In this document: one piece after another, positions 39,601 through 47,295 of the stretch | Position numbering within the stretch: the first letter of the stretch is position 1 | How the letters are laid out: each line of letters starts with the position of its first letter | Assembly: GCF_000250985.1 (NCBI RefSeq) | Contig: NW_013524649.1 | Location: 99,258 to 163,257 of the forward strand | Reading direction: 5' to 3' | DNA from: Nematocida parisii ERTm1 | Taxonomy: Eukaryota; Microsporidia | Length of the DNA: 64,000 nucleotides | Translations under genes and position numbers: made by a program | The notes under the pieces: generated by a model | What the model was told of the DNA's origin: nothing | The model's database searches: none | What the model saw: only the letters and a program-made list of their open reading frames with translations

Positions 39601-40423
39601 AATATGAGGCAAAAATACGTTTCTTCTCTGTCTTCAGAATACTTAAGTGGTGGTATATGTCTTTCTTAATAGTCACCGCATCATCTGGACAGTACCCCAA
39701 TAAGAATATGCTTAGTTCCGGAATAAAAGAAGATAGTGCTACTATTTCCGGCGGATTGTCCTTAAGAACACTCATAAAAAGCGAAATTATTTGCGTAAGA
39801 GTCGTAATGCACTGTAACTTTATGTTTTCGTTAATAAGATATAAATTGATAGAATCTGTCCGTTGAATGAAAAACAAAACAAAAGACGAAAGAGCCTTTG
39901 CTAACGGCAGAAAGTTCTTTATAAACTCCTCTCGTGATATCTGTGTTAAAAATAAAAGCAGAATAATCGGCTCGCTGCTCAATAAAAGTGCCCTTCTCGT
40001 TTCATTCTCATTCTCTGACGAGTGCAGGTCATTCGTCAGATTCATAAAAAACCCTGTAATTGCTGATAGAATCTTTATATGCTGCTGTGCCGTTGGCTTT
40101 GTCTTCTTAGTGATCTCAATCAAACACCTGACAGCAAGTGATATATTGGTCAGTGCCTCCTTTTCTACTATATCTATTAGCCTATCTATCAGTTCAGACG
40201 GAATACTGCTGTTTATTCGGATTCTTATAAGAACAGACATGGTCTTCTTCTTATCTTCCTTTGTCCCTGCTAGACCCTCTATAAGTAATGGAATTATCTT
40301 ATTGGTCACTACATTGGTGTCCTGTACGTACTGAAAGAAGTACTCGGTCGCTCTCCAGTTGTATAATATATCAATTCTATCTGATAGCAATAAATCCTTG
40401 TTGTGTATCTCTTCTATCTTCAT
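30698..40423 (-). CDS. TRA1: TRA1/TRRAP, PIKK-type pseudokinase scaffold of SAGA and NuA4
   Basis: This single 3,241-codon frame encodes a huge alpha-solenoid (HEAT-like repeats over roughly the first 2,300 residues). It is followed by a TPR-like FAT region, a PI3K-like domain (about 2,900-3,170) and a FATC tail ending MDPQWHPWM, the TRA1/TRRAP ending. VFIGESTGKVYSTDF and VPFRLTPNIQRIIG match the TRA1 pseudokinase, which lacks the DFG and HRD residues of active PIKKs. TRA1 binds transcription activators and brings the SAGA and NuA4 acetyltransferases to promoters. It is shorter than yeast TRA1 (3,744 aa). A basic Ser/Arg-rich segment near residue 1,590 is the only clear low-complexity insert. 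It takes up 15 percent of this window. Confidence 0.93.
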   Translation of the reverse strand: MKIEEIHNKDLLLSDRIDILYNWRATEYFFQYVQDTNVVTNKIIPLLIEGLAGTKEDKKKTMSVLIRIRINSSIPSELIDRLIDIVEKEALTNISLAVRCLIEITKKTKPTAQQHIKILSAITGFFMNLTNDLHSSENENETRRALLLSSEPIILLLFLTQISREEFIKNFLPLAKALSSFVLFFIQRTDSINLYLINENIKLQCITTLTQIISLFMSVLKDNPPEIVALSSFIPELSIFLLGYCPDDAVTIKKDIYHHLSILKTEKKRIFASYSEIILKDGILLRPKNPVLKLLGLTLSTEFLIMFRDITHRHLSLKVCREAAKIMCESTDHTLNKLCANVLVQINDTTISDNISIAEKGFFIRMNYSAFVTAFRHYSKLKVTEETKNVLRSIIRGMKNTMHYFSLFQNIPSNSIVFSLKCFSPYEVQELSNNLGIAFTPFNHFDLEKKSDIIIVCEFLLIFFYLDAALFEKVLLDNVEILFNSTKKNKDMFIIWRQFLAYAGVARKFSEIIMRELLKIAHNEKDKEFIILGFREIFTSFAVHTVEIESVVAGNLLEIFRKCLVSEERLLYTLEIVKDLFKAAGKEKLDNLHKEMALALPGFFVKIEEIIRHHPNRVEPVELILTIPVKISGLLPFLGQMSKVLVRALCLKNQLSVLAMEILEMCVDNLNSEFLISYLGDEIDNIFTTLVNLVQEEESSVMAIKLLGKLSGKASTSFNVTASGKDEKKSSLTVIIPGKTDRIQIGISEILMKAAKILSGEAPGSQEQALALVGHYFYMFLKWDELSDTILRVWSREMEVIKNADFKELHSKVRSGAFNPADEEWVAEQEGITIPCELISALFKCAADPREKQSAPIQNTIATVTDIYNVGTLPGGEQACAATEDVDGDIAGQASANAVEAKKMLIALYSFVSIFKSLELIYFEEFQRRVRVDVFHLISALTRAFGHPSTEGVAQTVLATMYNISLKICGTREKTSQMTLFYNILHSFCSACYAHSDEEKICGIQGILFMTQSLEIGVNWLLYQEIRIVKALFFSLSSIRYNTVESVREGIFHICRTTHDPAVEAEPTKSEYFMQLIFTFAQELSHPLERVRSVARECLNYSAELFGSDASAFLHPIKEKILAQVLSKPLRALPDGVQIGNMEIMRYLFGLRPPLMTIDDRMERFIGEAFRIIASPNGTIELKKAAVQLFVAAANSPDFNSIHLLMKISQMLIKGLFSKEEEICDVCRDGLRQMYILGREPERELLQTWLVPIVNTIGQKKNVESVIPGLLHLQSLDRELFKTGLASSLLEILTQQGPGLSLSEEIVDMIYEIFAKTPHLPEGEFLTRSILTYVHHFKTTPPKMKRKGISEYLSNRPMAASFLFRLANDDDTAYYILHRHLLEISAGSVLRMNNLSVGSQHSGTLSGGHYRSNHSMIVSAQSTWRQYVLSDAAGEAFTLDSIDRMVDIWRETTGDAEFERIVRKWSFKSVEGFIRYYTVEELRTLPIKRPQEDSELVLALFMDSLNKEIILKIDPKVQKRILLTVEPLITDKSILCVDGMPPWRIEVAMILIKDGPTSLLQQNKPAYSNVKPQGRASARSAMRSAKNSRGNSPSLGEGVGSPRESADRYRIAEYLTQVLELEALEPVDAIRITAFLVEFDPRPNTDAFLPLITAHPEYAEHAIKGIVSLLKRYGVEPFIESISSALEDDTLYRTHLYIFLPAIVKVPELFTGSGIEAVVCTMIQRLFTSGSARIALLLLQASIVWYKEGAICDGVALILTSSYVLYYIHNKTGEIVEGISALPFYDRPILIAADRIHPQSVATLYTEIGKSSKALAVSLRGAVNACLVEEGMGALEQIIPVAAKVDKECVSEIFQGLIAKGIFPKLAIMCAELLNGEEPAEKAMHMLEESLKDGTSTLSDTLPAGLKLALKYPTTEILTVLAQILSKYPEVFRYSETAEGVVNIVQSPNVPSALKQSVLLAMESEEYQEIRLGLVHTAYIDPQMHREDIVSGLQPLFVKGLSCSSDRIRSDFFKVFDQGVSSIPEERLLYLSTFEWDLFEKGTWLPAFCRMVLGMFDVVSLQTVAFWDLSGLEFAEPYSMLSKEEDIRNAPEEITGHAAFGSLPALFQEFKKYKASKKSVMGCVLSLLHDNELAASQIIKSLLPGIIEYLPERIKSSLHARIEDMLVRLGKLGVPRISETAECMIIGISTLCQSASNYAPIRAVESKSESECLHGFTEEQNENEKKKSCEACRILEVSQYTGAWSAAAHVLQDKLETAAIYNAIEEKDYFLAQLRISAFYPETVQALLLQQIGDIKSAQAAYEDIQTKAQSGVLLYNESEYKIWEEQWIDCAEHMQQWDLLSEIGVATKNPSLTAKAKWHSLDFSIESDRTAFKGLLDGIPLIDKTFYYLFIIGEKTQETEQSLYRIVTSTIEEIGKYPRLSPRQLRAVERFQIVVEMNESWQINGSDDLRRDLTGILQAWKERVPFEWASVSFWSMLVRWRTHVFSSIWNGRTKEKTLQYRGYHETAHILNLFSKTLRKHQILPAALSNLDSIYTLPNIEISDAYMKLEEHAKCYLQMKEYAAGLDLLGMTNLNYFTPAQKSGVFLLRGTLLEEKGALEDAAKVYAQAVQVHPTNAKVWYRWGLLSSKTNRANAVNAFMQAIAISPGALARKAVVEIVSLMDLEPANKEIEKIFDTAAAEIDVWCFVPFVIQIVSILAGSGSLMAASVLSRVAHIYPQAVYFPIRNALEEERRSGVKEGPISDLWTFLKTGFTLMCINIEGIVESFTMRLRASAEEEFYRLITALLSESLQQLFGKEPKENGSLLIAIQKISEMIGMSSLAQKYKSSFDEDFSCFLKESVSPQSIFELSQKLLVWKKSMERLLLSHPKSISIENISRRLVDFDQRNDDIEVFGQYVDISDRAPQMVKISRFEPDIYIKRRGGMSLRELTIRGNNGRVYPISLQMPSGKTARREERFIQALSLFNASITKTVEIKKRRGCIPIKKIVSLNNQTKIFIEAEPMQSLNDILYKHMGAENVFQMIFQCRQDLHSMDNPGPLVETDALDPEKRVKMFLKACGTMGDDLIYNHFMNSFNLQSDFFYFRKSVSISYSIHCFLSYVFSIGSRMPSRVFIGESTGKVYSTDFYPSFCDKASFEEVPFRLTPNIQRIIGRAGLEGPFFTTMYHMARVFSKKTYLLRYMDVLAREEESPEHAENSMRIVRHKVHELLRMDEGPSMSIIKLIGNATSPERLSMMDPQWHPWM

Positions 40424-40586
40424 TCTTCTTACTATTTAAAAATTTAAAAATAAAATATAAATACATAATTGCCTCCAATGCCTTTCAGTCATTTGATTAA
40501 TGATAAAACAAATTTTATTTTAATTCTTGTTTTATGCGAGTTTAATTCTAGGTCTATTTATAAGTTAGTCTAATTTATATACGTGT

Positions 40587-40838
40587 TTATTTTGTTTTTC
40601 GTTTTTGGAGGATTTCTTGCATGGAAAGATGCTTCTTTTTGCAGTGAACTGTCTTTATTGCTGAACCTTTAATATAGCACTCTTCTATTTCTTCTGATGC
40701 ATTTTTTACTGCATTTTTCATGTGGATATTCATCCATAGGTCGCATTTATGAAGTGTTCCTGTATAGACACTGCCGCTTTTCATTTCTATTTTTACTTCA
40801 TGCCCTCTTGCTATTCTTATGACTGTGAGTGGATACAT
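40587..40838 (-). CDS. LSM4: Sm-like protein LSM4
   Basis: The 83-aa protein is an Sm fold. MYPLTVIRIARGHEVKIEMK with SGSVYTGTLHKCDLWMNIHM is the Sm1 motif in its LSM4 form (xxL-x-CD-x-WMN), and EECYIKGSAIKTV is Sm2. LSM4 is part of the LSM1-7 ring for mRNA decapping and of LSM2-8 on U6. In lineages that have lost splicing only the decay role remains, so this gene alone does not prove splicing. The C-terminal Arg/Gly or Asn-rich tail of larger LSM4 proteins is reduced to a short Lys tail. It lies upstream of TRA1 on the same strand. Confidence 0.93.
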   Translation of the reverse strand: MYPLTVIRIARGHEVKIEMKSGSVYTGTLHKCDLWMNIHMKNAVKNASEEIEECYIKGSAIKTVHCKKKHLSMQEILQKRKTK

Positions 40839-41287
40839 AAAAATATTCTTAAATAGTTTTATATTTATTCTGTACTATGTATTAAATAAAAGTGTGGTTT
40901 AATTGTATTTTGAATAGTATTATAAATAATTGAATAACTGCGGCTATATGTATTTATTTATGCACTAGCTCTTGTTAATTTGTTTTATATGGCGCAAGTA
41001 CTGTTTGTTAGATATTGGGCTGTATACCACAAAATATAATTGAAAATATAATTTTTAGTTGTTCGGGTATACTACAAAATATAATGGATTGCTTAGTAAA
41101 TATGTGAATTGACATTGTTTATACAATACACGGTTAAATTAGTAATAAAACAGAATAGTTCATTAAACTCGAATTTACTATTCGGGCTATTTCTGTTTGG
41201 CATGTTTAATGCTTGGCATTTTATCTGGTTATTTCTATTACTTTTAAACCAAACACGTATACATAAGGATATTTAAATATTTTTAAT

Positions 41288-41410
41288 ATGGACACGTTTG
41301 AGTTTAAATTAGTAGAAAACCCAGATAAAAACAGTAAATACACAAACCACATAAAACGTATGAAGATATTTATAGCATTATGCATTCTAGCCAGAGCATG
41401 CGTTTATTGA
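41288..41410 (+). CDS. Possible 40-aa protein
   Basis: The frame MDTFEFKLVENPDKN... ends with a moderately hydrophobic helix (MKIFIALCILARACVY). No family is recognised. The short N-terminal amphipathic part and C-terminal helix faintly recall SEC61-gamma, but key residues are absent. In its favour, two TTCGGG motifs lie about 105 and 225 bp upstream in the same orientation, the arrangement seen before CHL1. Against it are the length and the AT-rich setting. Confidence 0.25.
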   Translation: MDTFEFKLVENPDKNSKYTNHIKRMKIFIALCILARACVY

Positions 41411-41629
41411 TTAATTATCACACAAAGCACAAATTATAATTCGGGTTACAATATACCATGACTAGAAATATTACTATAATAAATAACAACAGAAAATTAC
41501 ATAAGTTGTATTTCTAGGTTAAATATGATTTGTCTTATAAAACACTCTTCTTATAACTTCATGTACCAACCCGAAATAAGCAGTATATTATTAGTATGTA
41601 ATTGTAGTGGTTTGGTATATGTAATATAG

Positions 41630-41669
41630 GCATGATTTATTTTAAATAAAATATTATTTATGCCTTACA
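41630..41669 (+). repeat. Dispersed repeat, partial copy
   Basis: This copy covers the last 40 bp of the 50-bp unit and ends TATGCCTTACA; 38/40 positions match the copy at 41825-41874, about 200 bp away. Confidence 0.65.
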
Positions 41670-41824
41670 GTATATATGTCTATAGTCTTAATATTTATTT
41701 AAATTTTAGAATATTTCTTGCTATAATAATATTTTGTTTTTATGCTTATATTCTTATTATAAATAAAATATTCTAGCATACAAGAATTTTTAAATATTTT
41801 AAATTTATTGTAAAGAATAAATTA

Positions 41825-41874
41825 TGTGAACTATGCATAATTTATTATAAATAAAATATTATTTATGCCTTACA
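41825..41874 (+). repeat. 50-bp dispersed repeat, full copy
   Basis: The copy begins TGTGAACTATGCATAATTTA and ends TATGCCTTACA. It is the reference copy: 48/50 identical to 21319-21368 (reverse strand), and its first 26 bp are identical to 52348-52373. Confidence 0.75.
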
Positions 41875-42000
41875 AATAATTATAAACCACAATAAATCTA
41901 TATGGTTTTTATTAAATAGGCTATAAAAAACTTAAATAAAACCGAGCATTTAGACTTATTCCTTATTAATAAACGATAAAATCAATTTATCATTCAATAA

Positions 42001-43500
42001 TTAAAAGGAAATACTTTCTCCTGGGTTTACTACCACAAATTTGTTTTCTCCTATTCCAAGGTTAGATCTTTCTTTTATAAGATCTTCTCTTGGCTGTAAG
42101 AAGTCTTCAGATGCTCCCATATCATATGTTCCCCAATGGATGGCCATGGACTTTTTCGCACGTATTGAATCGTGTATAACAAGTGCTTCCTTGGGAGAAA
42201 TATGCTGAGGGTGCATGAAATTGCTTGGTATGTAGCAACCTATGGGGATTAGACCCATATCAATGTTAAACCACATTCCTATTTTAATGAACTCTTTTCT
42301 GCACATTCCTGTATCACCAGCGAAAAATACAGACTTACTTTGGAATTTCTTTTCAGTTGATGATACGCTTGTAACCCATCCACACCATAGATCTTTAAAT
42401 GGATCGAGTGCTGTGCGACCACTCCAGTGCTGTGATGGTACGCATGTGACCTTAAGTGTGCTTATATTTCCATCCTTCTGTGTATAATTTCTTGTTACAC
42501 TTTCTCCCCAGTTCATATCAACTATATTCTTAATTTTGTAGCCTTTAAGCAGTCTGTTAATTCCTTTAGGAACATACCATACTGCATTTGGTGATTTTTT
42601 GTTAATACCTTCAATTGCCTTAGAATCGAAGTGGTCGTAGTGGGTGTGAGAAATAACAACAGCATGCATTTCAGGAAGGTCTTCTACTTTGCATGGAGGA
42701 TCAACATATCTCAAAAAAGCTTTCATTTTTACCGGCATAGGCGATGCAGTAGGAGAAAAAACAGGGTCTGTAATAATGTTTACTCCATAAACGCTTACTA
42801 ATGCACAAGCATGCCCCAGCCATGTCACCTCTGCAGTTTTTTCTACTTGTTTAGTGTATTTCTCTAAGTCTGATATAAAGACTGGTGTCTTTACAGGCAC
42901 CTCTGTTTTAAGCTCCTCCTTTGTTGGAAAGACTACCTTTTTGTTAAATTTAAACCACTGCCACTTAATAAGCTCTATAGGATTGATAAATTTTGGTGCC
43001 CATGTGTCAAAGCTCTTAGGATTGCCGTATATAAATTTACCAACAACAGGCTTTTCAAACGCCTTCTCAAAATCAGAAATTGCTTTCTTTTTTTCTTCTA
43101 TTTTTTCTTTAATATTACTTAAGTCTTTTTTAACATTAATTTTATCACAAAGTATAACTCCTTTGGCAAGAACAGAGTCTGACTCAGTATAAACGTATAT
43201 TTTTTCACTTAAAAACCACCGAGTTGCTTTGTTTGGATAAAAAAATGCATATTTCCACATAAGATCATTTGATGTGAAATAATCTTTTGTATACGCTAAA
43301 TTTTTATATTCATTCTGTTCTATTTTCTCAATTTCAGATTTAAATTCTGATTCACTTAATCCATGCACATTATTTGCTGGATTATTAGCTTTATCAAAAT
43401 TGTTTTCTCCTCTGATTATCAATAAAGACACTATCATTATTATAATAGCTGTTTGTACGCTCTTCATTTTTCTTATTAATATTAAAAAACTTTTAATCAT
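42001..43500 (-). CDS. NAPE-PLD/RomA-like metallo-beta-lactamase-fold hydrolase, membrane-anchored
   Basis: The 499-aa protein has an N-terminal hydrophobic segment (TAIIIMIVSLLII, about 17-30), then a 170-residue extension unique to it, then a metallo-beta-lactamase domain. TWLGHACALV opens the fold, SHTHYDHFD (about 285-293) is the HxHxDH zinc site, QHWSGRT and FAGDTG give further ligands, and HWGTYDMG ends it. This set, with the Trp-Ser-Gly-Arg block, fits the NAPE-PLD/RomA/UlaG-like group: enzymes that cut N-acyl-phosphatidylethanolamine or related phosphodiesters. All metal ligands are present, so activity is likely; the substrate is inferred. The signal-like start suggests export or an ER position. 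A second in-frame Met (residue 12) would give a cleaner signal. Confidence 0.85.
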   Translation of the reverse strand: MIKSFLILIRKMKSVQTAIIIMIVSLLIIRGENNFDKANNPANNVHGLSESEFKSEIEKIEQNEYKNLAYTKDYFTSNDLMWKYAFFYPNKATRWFLSEKIYVYTESDSVLAKGVILCDKINVKKDLSNIKEKIEEKKKAISDFEKAFEKPVVGKFIYGNPKSFDTWAPKFINPIELIKWQWFKFNKKVVFPTKEELKTEVPVKTPVFISDLEKYTKQVEKTAEVTWLGHACALVSVYGVNIITDPVFSPTASPMPVKMKAFLRYVDPPCKVEDLPEMHAVVISHTHYDHFDSKAIEGINKKSPNAVWYVPKGINRLLKGYKIKNIVDMNWGESVTRNYTQKDGNISTLKVTCVPSQHWSGRTALDPFKDLWCGWVTSVSSTEKKFQSKSVFFAGDTGMCRKEFIKIGMWFNIDMGLIPIGCYIPSNFMHPQHISPKEALVIHDSIRAKKSMAIHWGTYDMGASEDFLQPREDLIKERSNLGIGENKFVVVNPGESISF

Positions 43501-43749
43501 TTATTTATAATTTTTTAACTTTATTGGTTGCCTTTAAGGAGATAATTTGACTAATCATAGGGCCATGCCAATTAACCAATATTATGTAAACAAGATATCT
43601 TGCTTTTTTGATAAAATGTAATGTATCTAATATATCAAAACAAATATCTTACTGTGATAAACCACTCCTCAATTAACAACTTAATATAATTCCAGAAACT
43701 TTAAAAGTGTAAATTAAAACGATTTTCAATTAAGCAGAGCACTGATATA

Positions 43750-44745
43750 AATGACAACGACAGAACTCAAGACACCGCCACGCGATTATACCGCATCCAG
43801 CCGTGCATTCAATAAAGGAACACTCAGTTATTCTGATATCCTTTCTCGAGTTGACTATTACCTCACTCACAACCGGCTTCCGTAACGGGAGCGCGTCATA
43901 ATGAATTCATTAATAGTTCCAGCAATGGGATTAACTGCAGAAAGTGAAGGCAAGGTAGCACGAAGAGTAGAGCATTGAGGTAGAAGAGAAGACCAAATAT
44001 AACTGTCAATCATAAACATCATCGTGTATCCACACTGCAATCTAGAGGTCCAAGAACAAACCAACCTCTTTCAAACCATGGCACTCACTAAACTGAAACA
44101 TCCAGAGAACCGTCTAGAATTCAAGGTCTGGCAAGAGAACCTCAAGAAAATAGCAGTATATGCAGGGCTATCCGTAGACCTTAAGATGATTGTCAACACA
44201 ACGCCATATCACCAACAATAGCTGGTACAACAGCGTTAGGACAACTTAGCACTTCTACACCTCTGGCCGATCTATGCTCAGATATTTTCAGACCGTTCAC
44301 AATTTCCCATGACAACAAGAAACGATTCCTCATTACCGTTACCGACCGATGCACACGATGGACACAGGTTTAAGCGACCACAACTATCACTGCAGCCAAG
44401 GTTATCAAATGTATGGAGAATTGGACCGAACAACATGGATGTCTCGAAACAATATTACGTGACCAAGGGAAGCAATACATTGCACAAACAACAGTGGACT
44501 ACTTTAAACACAAGGGAGTAAGACAGATCAACAGTACACAGTATAAGCCAACAGGAAACAGTATATCCGAACGTATCAATCAAGATATCCGCTTCATACT
44601 GGCGCACTTCAAGAACACTACGATTACTGAACTAACCACCCTTATTCATAGACGCTTGAAATATACACACCACCATATCTTACAATGTACACCTTATGAG
44701 CTCATCCATGGCTTGAATTGCATAAAAACAAATAAACAGTAAGTT
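43750..44745 (+). mobile_element. Fossil fragment of a Ty3/Gypsy-type LTR retroelement (pol region)
   Basis: The block is clearly richer in G+C than its flanks. It carries pol-derived sequence in the order expected for RNase H end, integrase zinc region and integrase core; the core part near 44413-44742 is the most recognisable. No LTR, capsid or protease part was found around it, so it is a fragment. It is broken in several places and looks old. The 43501-43749 stretch before it is AT-rich with no gene. Confidence 0.7.
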
Positions 44746-44893
44746 TTATTATGATCTGCCTTCTATAAATTCAAATCACACTATAAATACTTATATTAAC
44801 TGGTTTAACCCAGTAGATATCCATAGAATAATCAGTAATTAAATAGATTACATTAGTTACTAAAGTATACTAATACTTATTAGGACTCTTACA

Positions 44894-46093
44894 TTATCCA
44901 TAAAATGCTTCTATTATTTTGTGGCAATCTGCTATGCCCCTATAAATAAACCCACTAAGAAAATATAATATATATATGAGCGAAAAAATAACCTGAAGTG
45001 CACCTGCTGATAAGAAAACAGTCACTTTAACAGAAGGATATATTCTTGTTAGCGAATATCCCTTCTGCTTATATTCATGGCATATTTCATCAATATTATC
45101 TTTGTCATTCCTTTGTAGCTTAAGCAGCTTAAGCAGCTCATCCTTCTTCTTAAATCTATTATATATCCAGTTGCTTGAATCCTCTGCTATTTTATTTGTA
45201 AATTTAATATTTTCACAAATAATCAGTGCTTGCATGCGTGAACAGCGGCCAAGAATAATATTTTTTATTGTGAAGTGATCGGACGGATAGATTGTATTCG
45301 CACCCTTCATATTCAAATAAATCGTACAATCCAGAATATTTTTAAGGGTCGGCTTTAATTCATCCAAAAGGAACTTAATTCCTTTCACTCTAGGAAATAA
45401 TACTTCTTGAAATACATTGTCTATATCGTGGGGAATAGTCGTGTGTATGTTTCTTTCCTGTATTTCCTTTGGAGAAAGCTCCTTTAATAATTGTCTATTA
45501 CGGAGTTCCTTATTCATAAATTCAATGTCTCTTTTTTTCGTCGCCTCATCAATAAATGTGCCTTCTGTAAACATTACCAAATTGTAGCAATTGTTTTCAT
45601 GGAGCAGACTGCAGGCCTTCTTAAGCCGCTTTTTGTCTTCATCCATCTTTCTGCTGAGAAGAACAAAGTTGAGCATGTCCATTCCCAGCTTTAAAGGATA
45701 AAATGCGCCAACTGCCTCCTTTGCAATAAATGAAATTCCTTCTCTTCCGGTTTTTAGAAGTAATGACCATATGTATATCCAATCAACGTATGATGTGTGA
45801 TTTGATATAATTAGCGTGTTGTTCATAAGCTGATCCGGTGTTACTGGCTCATGCAAAAAATACGTGTTATCTCCTATCAGTATGCATAACAGAGACTGTG
45901 TGACCAGTAGCCATAGTTTGCCCACAGCCGCCTTAAATCCCTCCATATTTATACCAAGAAATGAAAGACCTTGGTATATTCCATAAACTATTGGTATTAT
46001 AACTATGCAGGCTATAAGATAAAACAAACAAGAAAATGTGAAGTACACCGTTCTGAATAATGAAGTAATATTGCGCAATGGTCTTGTGGTCAT
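44894..46093 (-). CDS. PlsC-family 1-acylglycerol-3-phosphate acyltransferase
   Basis: The 399-aa protein carries SNHTSYVDW (His99 and Asp104, the catalytic HX4D motif) and FTEGTFIDE (about 174-182, acceptor site). It has a hydrophobic N-terminus (about 15-45) and a C-terminal membrane segment (about 360-390). The presence of both N- and C-terminal spans, and a length near 380, fits the LCLAT1/AGPAT3-5 branch more than the short bacterial type. The reaction places an acyl chain on lysophosphatidate or lysocardiolipin-type acceptors on the ER or a related membrane. With the MBOAT protein it gives this window two acyltransferases for phospholipid building or remodelling. Confidence 0.87.
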   Translation of the reverse strand: MTTRPLRNITSLFRTVYFTFSCLFYLIACIVIIPIVYGIYQGLSFLGINMEGFKAAVGKLWLLVTQSLLCILIGDNTYFLHEPVTPDQLMNNTLIISNHTSYVDWIYIWSLLLKTGREGISFIAKEAVGAFYPLKLGMDMLNFVLLSRKMDEDKKRLKKACSLLHENNCYNLVMFTEGTFIDEATKKRDIEFMNKELRNRQLLKELSPKEIQERNIHTTIPHDIDNVFQEVLFPRVKGIKFLLDELKPTLKNILDCTIYLNMKGANTIYPSDHFTIKNIILGRCSRMQALIICENIKFTNKIAEDSSNWIYNRFKKKDELLKLLKLQRNDKDNIDEICHEYKQKGYSLTRIYPSVKVTVFLSAGALQVIFSLIYILYFLSGFIYRGIADCHKIIEAFYG

Positions 46094-46182
46094 TCTTCAA
46101 TGTAGCTGGGTTATTTTTATAAATATTTATTATATAATAAACAATAAATTAAGAGTCTTACTAAATAATAAACAGGTCTAAA

Positions 46183-47259
46183 TTATTGGATAGGCTTGAA
46201 AATATTGGTGTATCCAACCCCGCACGACTTGATTACAAGCAAATTGTCTGGAATACCTGAATTAATGTCTTTTTCTGTTTTTATATAAGGTTCTACTGTA
46301 TATGTGTATTTCATTATTTTTTCTAGTAATAAAAGAACTTCTTTGTCTTTCTGTGAGATTCTTCTGATGATAACAGAACTCGCATCAACTGTTGTTAGTG
46401 ATAATAGTATAAAAATAAAGTATTGTACTGTATGGCTGTATGATCCACTACTTCTTATGTTCTTATAAAACACTTGGACTAGTTTGTTTATTCTTTCCTC
46501 TGCGGTTAATTCTACTAATGAATCTGTTCCATCAACTGTGTACTCTACAGCATAAATAGAATTATGACCAAATGCCAAAAGAACTGATCCTTGCCCAGGC
46601 GTGCCGCTGGTTGTTTTGCTATTCCCTATGTCATTGTATATCTTAACAGATGATGATATTTGACTTAGGTGCTCTCTTGCTACATTACTTACCGTGTGCA
46701 CTGTGTCGCTGTTTATTTTAGCCGAATAATTTATTCCTATTATTCTTCTTAATTCTTCCCTGTGGCTTAATATAACAGGGGATAGTGATGTAGCGGTTTC
46801 TGCCATAAAAAGAACCTCTCCGTTTTGGGATGGGTAAAGTGCTCTTGTGTTTATTTTAACTTCAGCAACAACTCCAAACTGACTTAATATTTTACAGTAC
46901 ATCGCACGGACCATGTCTATTGAAGTAAACTCTTTCTTGTTTGTTGTTCCTTTGAGTGTAAGCCGTATTGGTATCCTGCAAAATGGAACCAGTGGAAGAA
47001 GAGCAATAATAACATCGGGAATTGTGTTGTGCACACATTGAAAGGAAAGCTCTCCTCCATTTATTGTTCCCGGTGTATATATGTATTCATCTCTTTCTTC
47101 TTTAATAGAGGCGCCAGCAGATAGCTTCTTAAGTATTTGTATGTATTCACTTGTTGCATTATTGCTTTCATCATCACTTTGTTTTTTCAAATGAATGGTT
47201 CTCTTGCAAATGCTGCTTAGTGTAAGAGCTATCTTGGGTTCATTTGAGCTAATTTCCAT
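46183..47259 (-). CDS. RCL1: RNA 3'-terminal phosphate cyclase-like ribosome factor RCL1
   Basis: The 358-aa protein matches the RTC/RCL1 fold. YTPGTINGGELSFQC opens the second RTC repeat, and LRLTLKGTTNKKEFTSID and PGQGSVLLAFGHNS are family blocks. The eukaryotic RCL1 group has lost cyclase chemistry and acts as a BMS1-bound endonuclease or co-factor at site A2 of pre-rRNA in 40S assembly. Its length fits RCL1 (367 aa in yeast). The first about 40 residues are shortened compared with the family. Its ATG is 36 bp from the ATG of the TIP20-like gene on the other strand, a tight divergent pair. Confidence 0.86.
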   Translation of the reverse strand: MEISSNEPKIALTLSSICKRTIHLKKQSDDESNNATSEYIQILKKLSAGASIKEERDEYIYTPGTINGGELSFQCVHNTIPDVIIALLPLVPFCRIPIRLTLKGTTNKKEFTSIDMVRAMYCKILSQFGVVAEVKINTRALYPSQNGEVLFMAETATSLSPVILSHREELRRIIGINYSAKINSDTVHTVSNVAREHLSQISSSVKIYNDIGNSKTTSGTPGQGSVLLAFGHNSIYAVEYTVDGTDSLVELTAEERINKLVQVFYKNIRSSGSYSHTVQYFIFILLSLTTVDASSVIIRRISQKDKEVLLLLEKIMKYTYTVEPYIKTEKDINSGIPDNLLVIKSCGVGYTNIFKPIQ

Positions 47260-47295
47260 TTGTTAAAAAATATTGTTTGCAAAACAATTTCTATA

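Larger units (their letters stand above)
40839..42000. other. Long gap with motifs, repeats and one tiny frame
   Basis: About 1.16 kb of AT-rich DNA holds four TTCGGG-type motifs (41062-41070, 41180-41190, 41439-41450 on plus; 41568-41577 on minus) and two copies of the 50-bp repeat (41630-41669 and 41825-41874). It also holds a 40-codon frame at 41288-41410. No longer gene is supported. Confidence 0.6.

Noticed and set aside
47260-47295. N-terminal extension of the TIP20-like protein
   Set aside because: It requires a non-ATG start directly abutting the RCL1 start codon; the ATG at 47296 is preferred.
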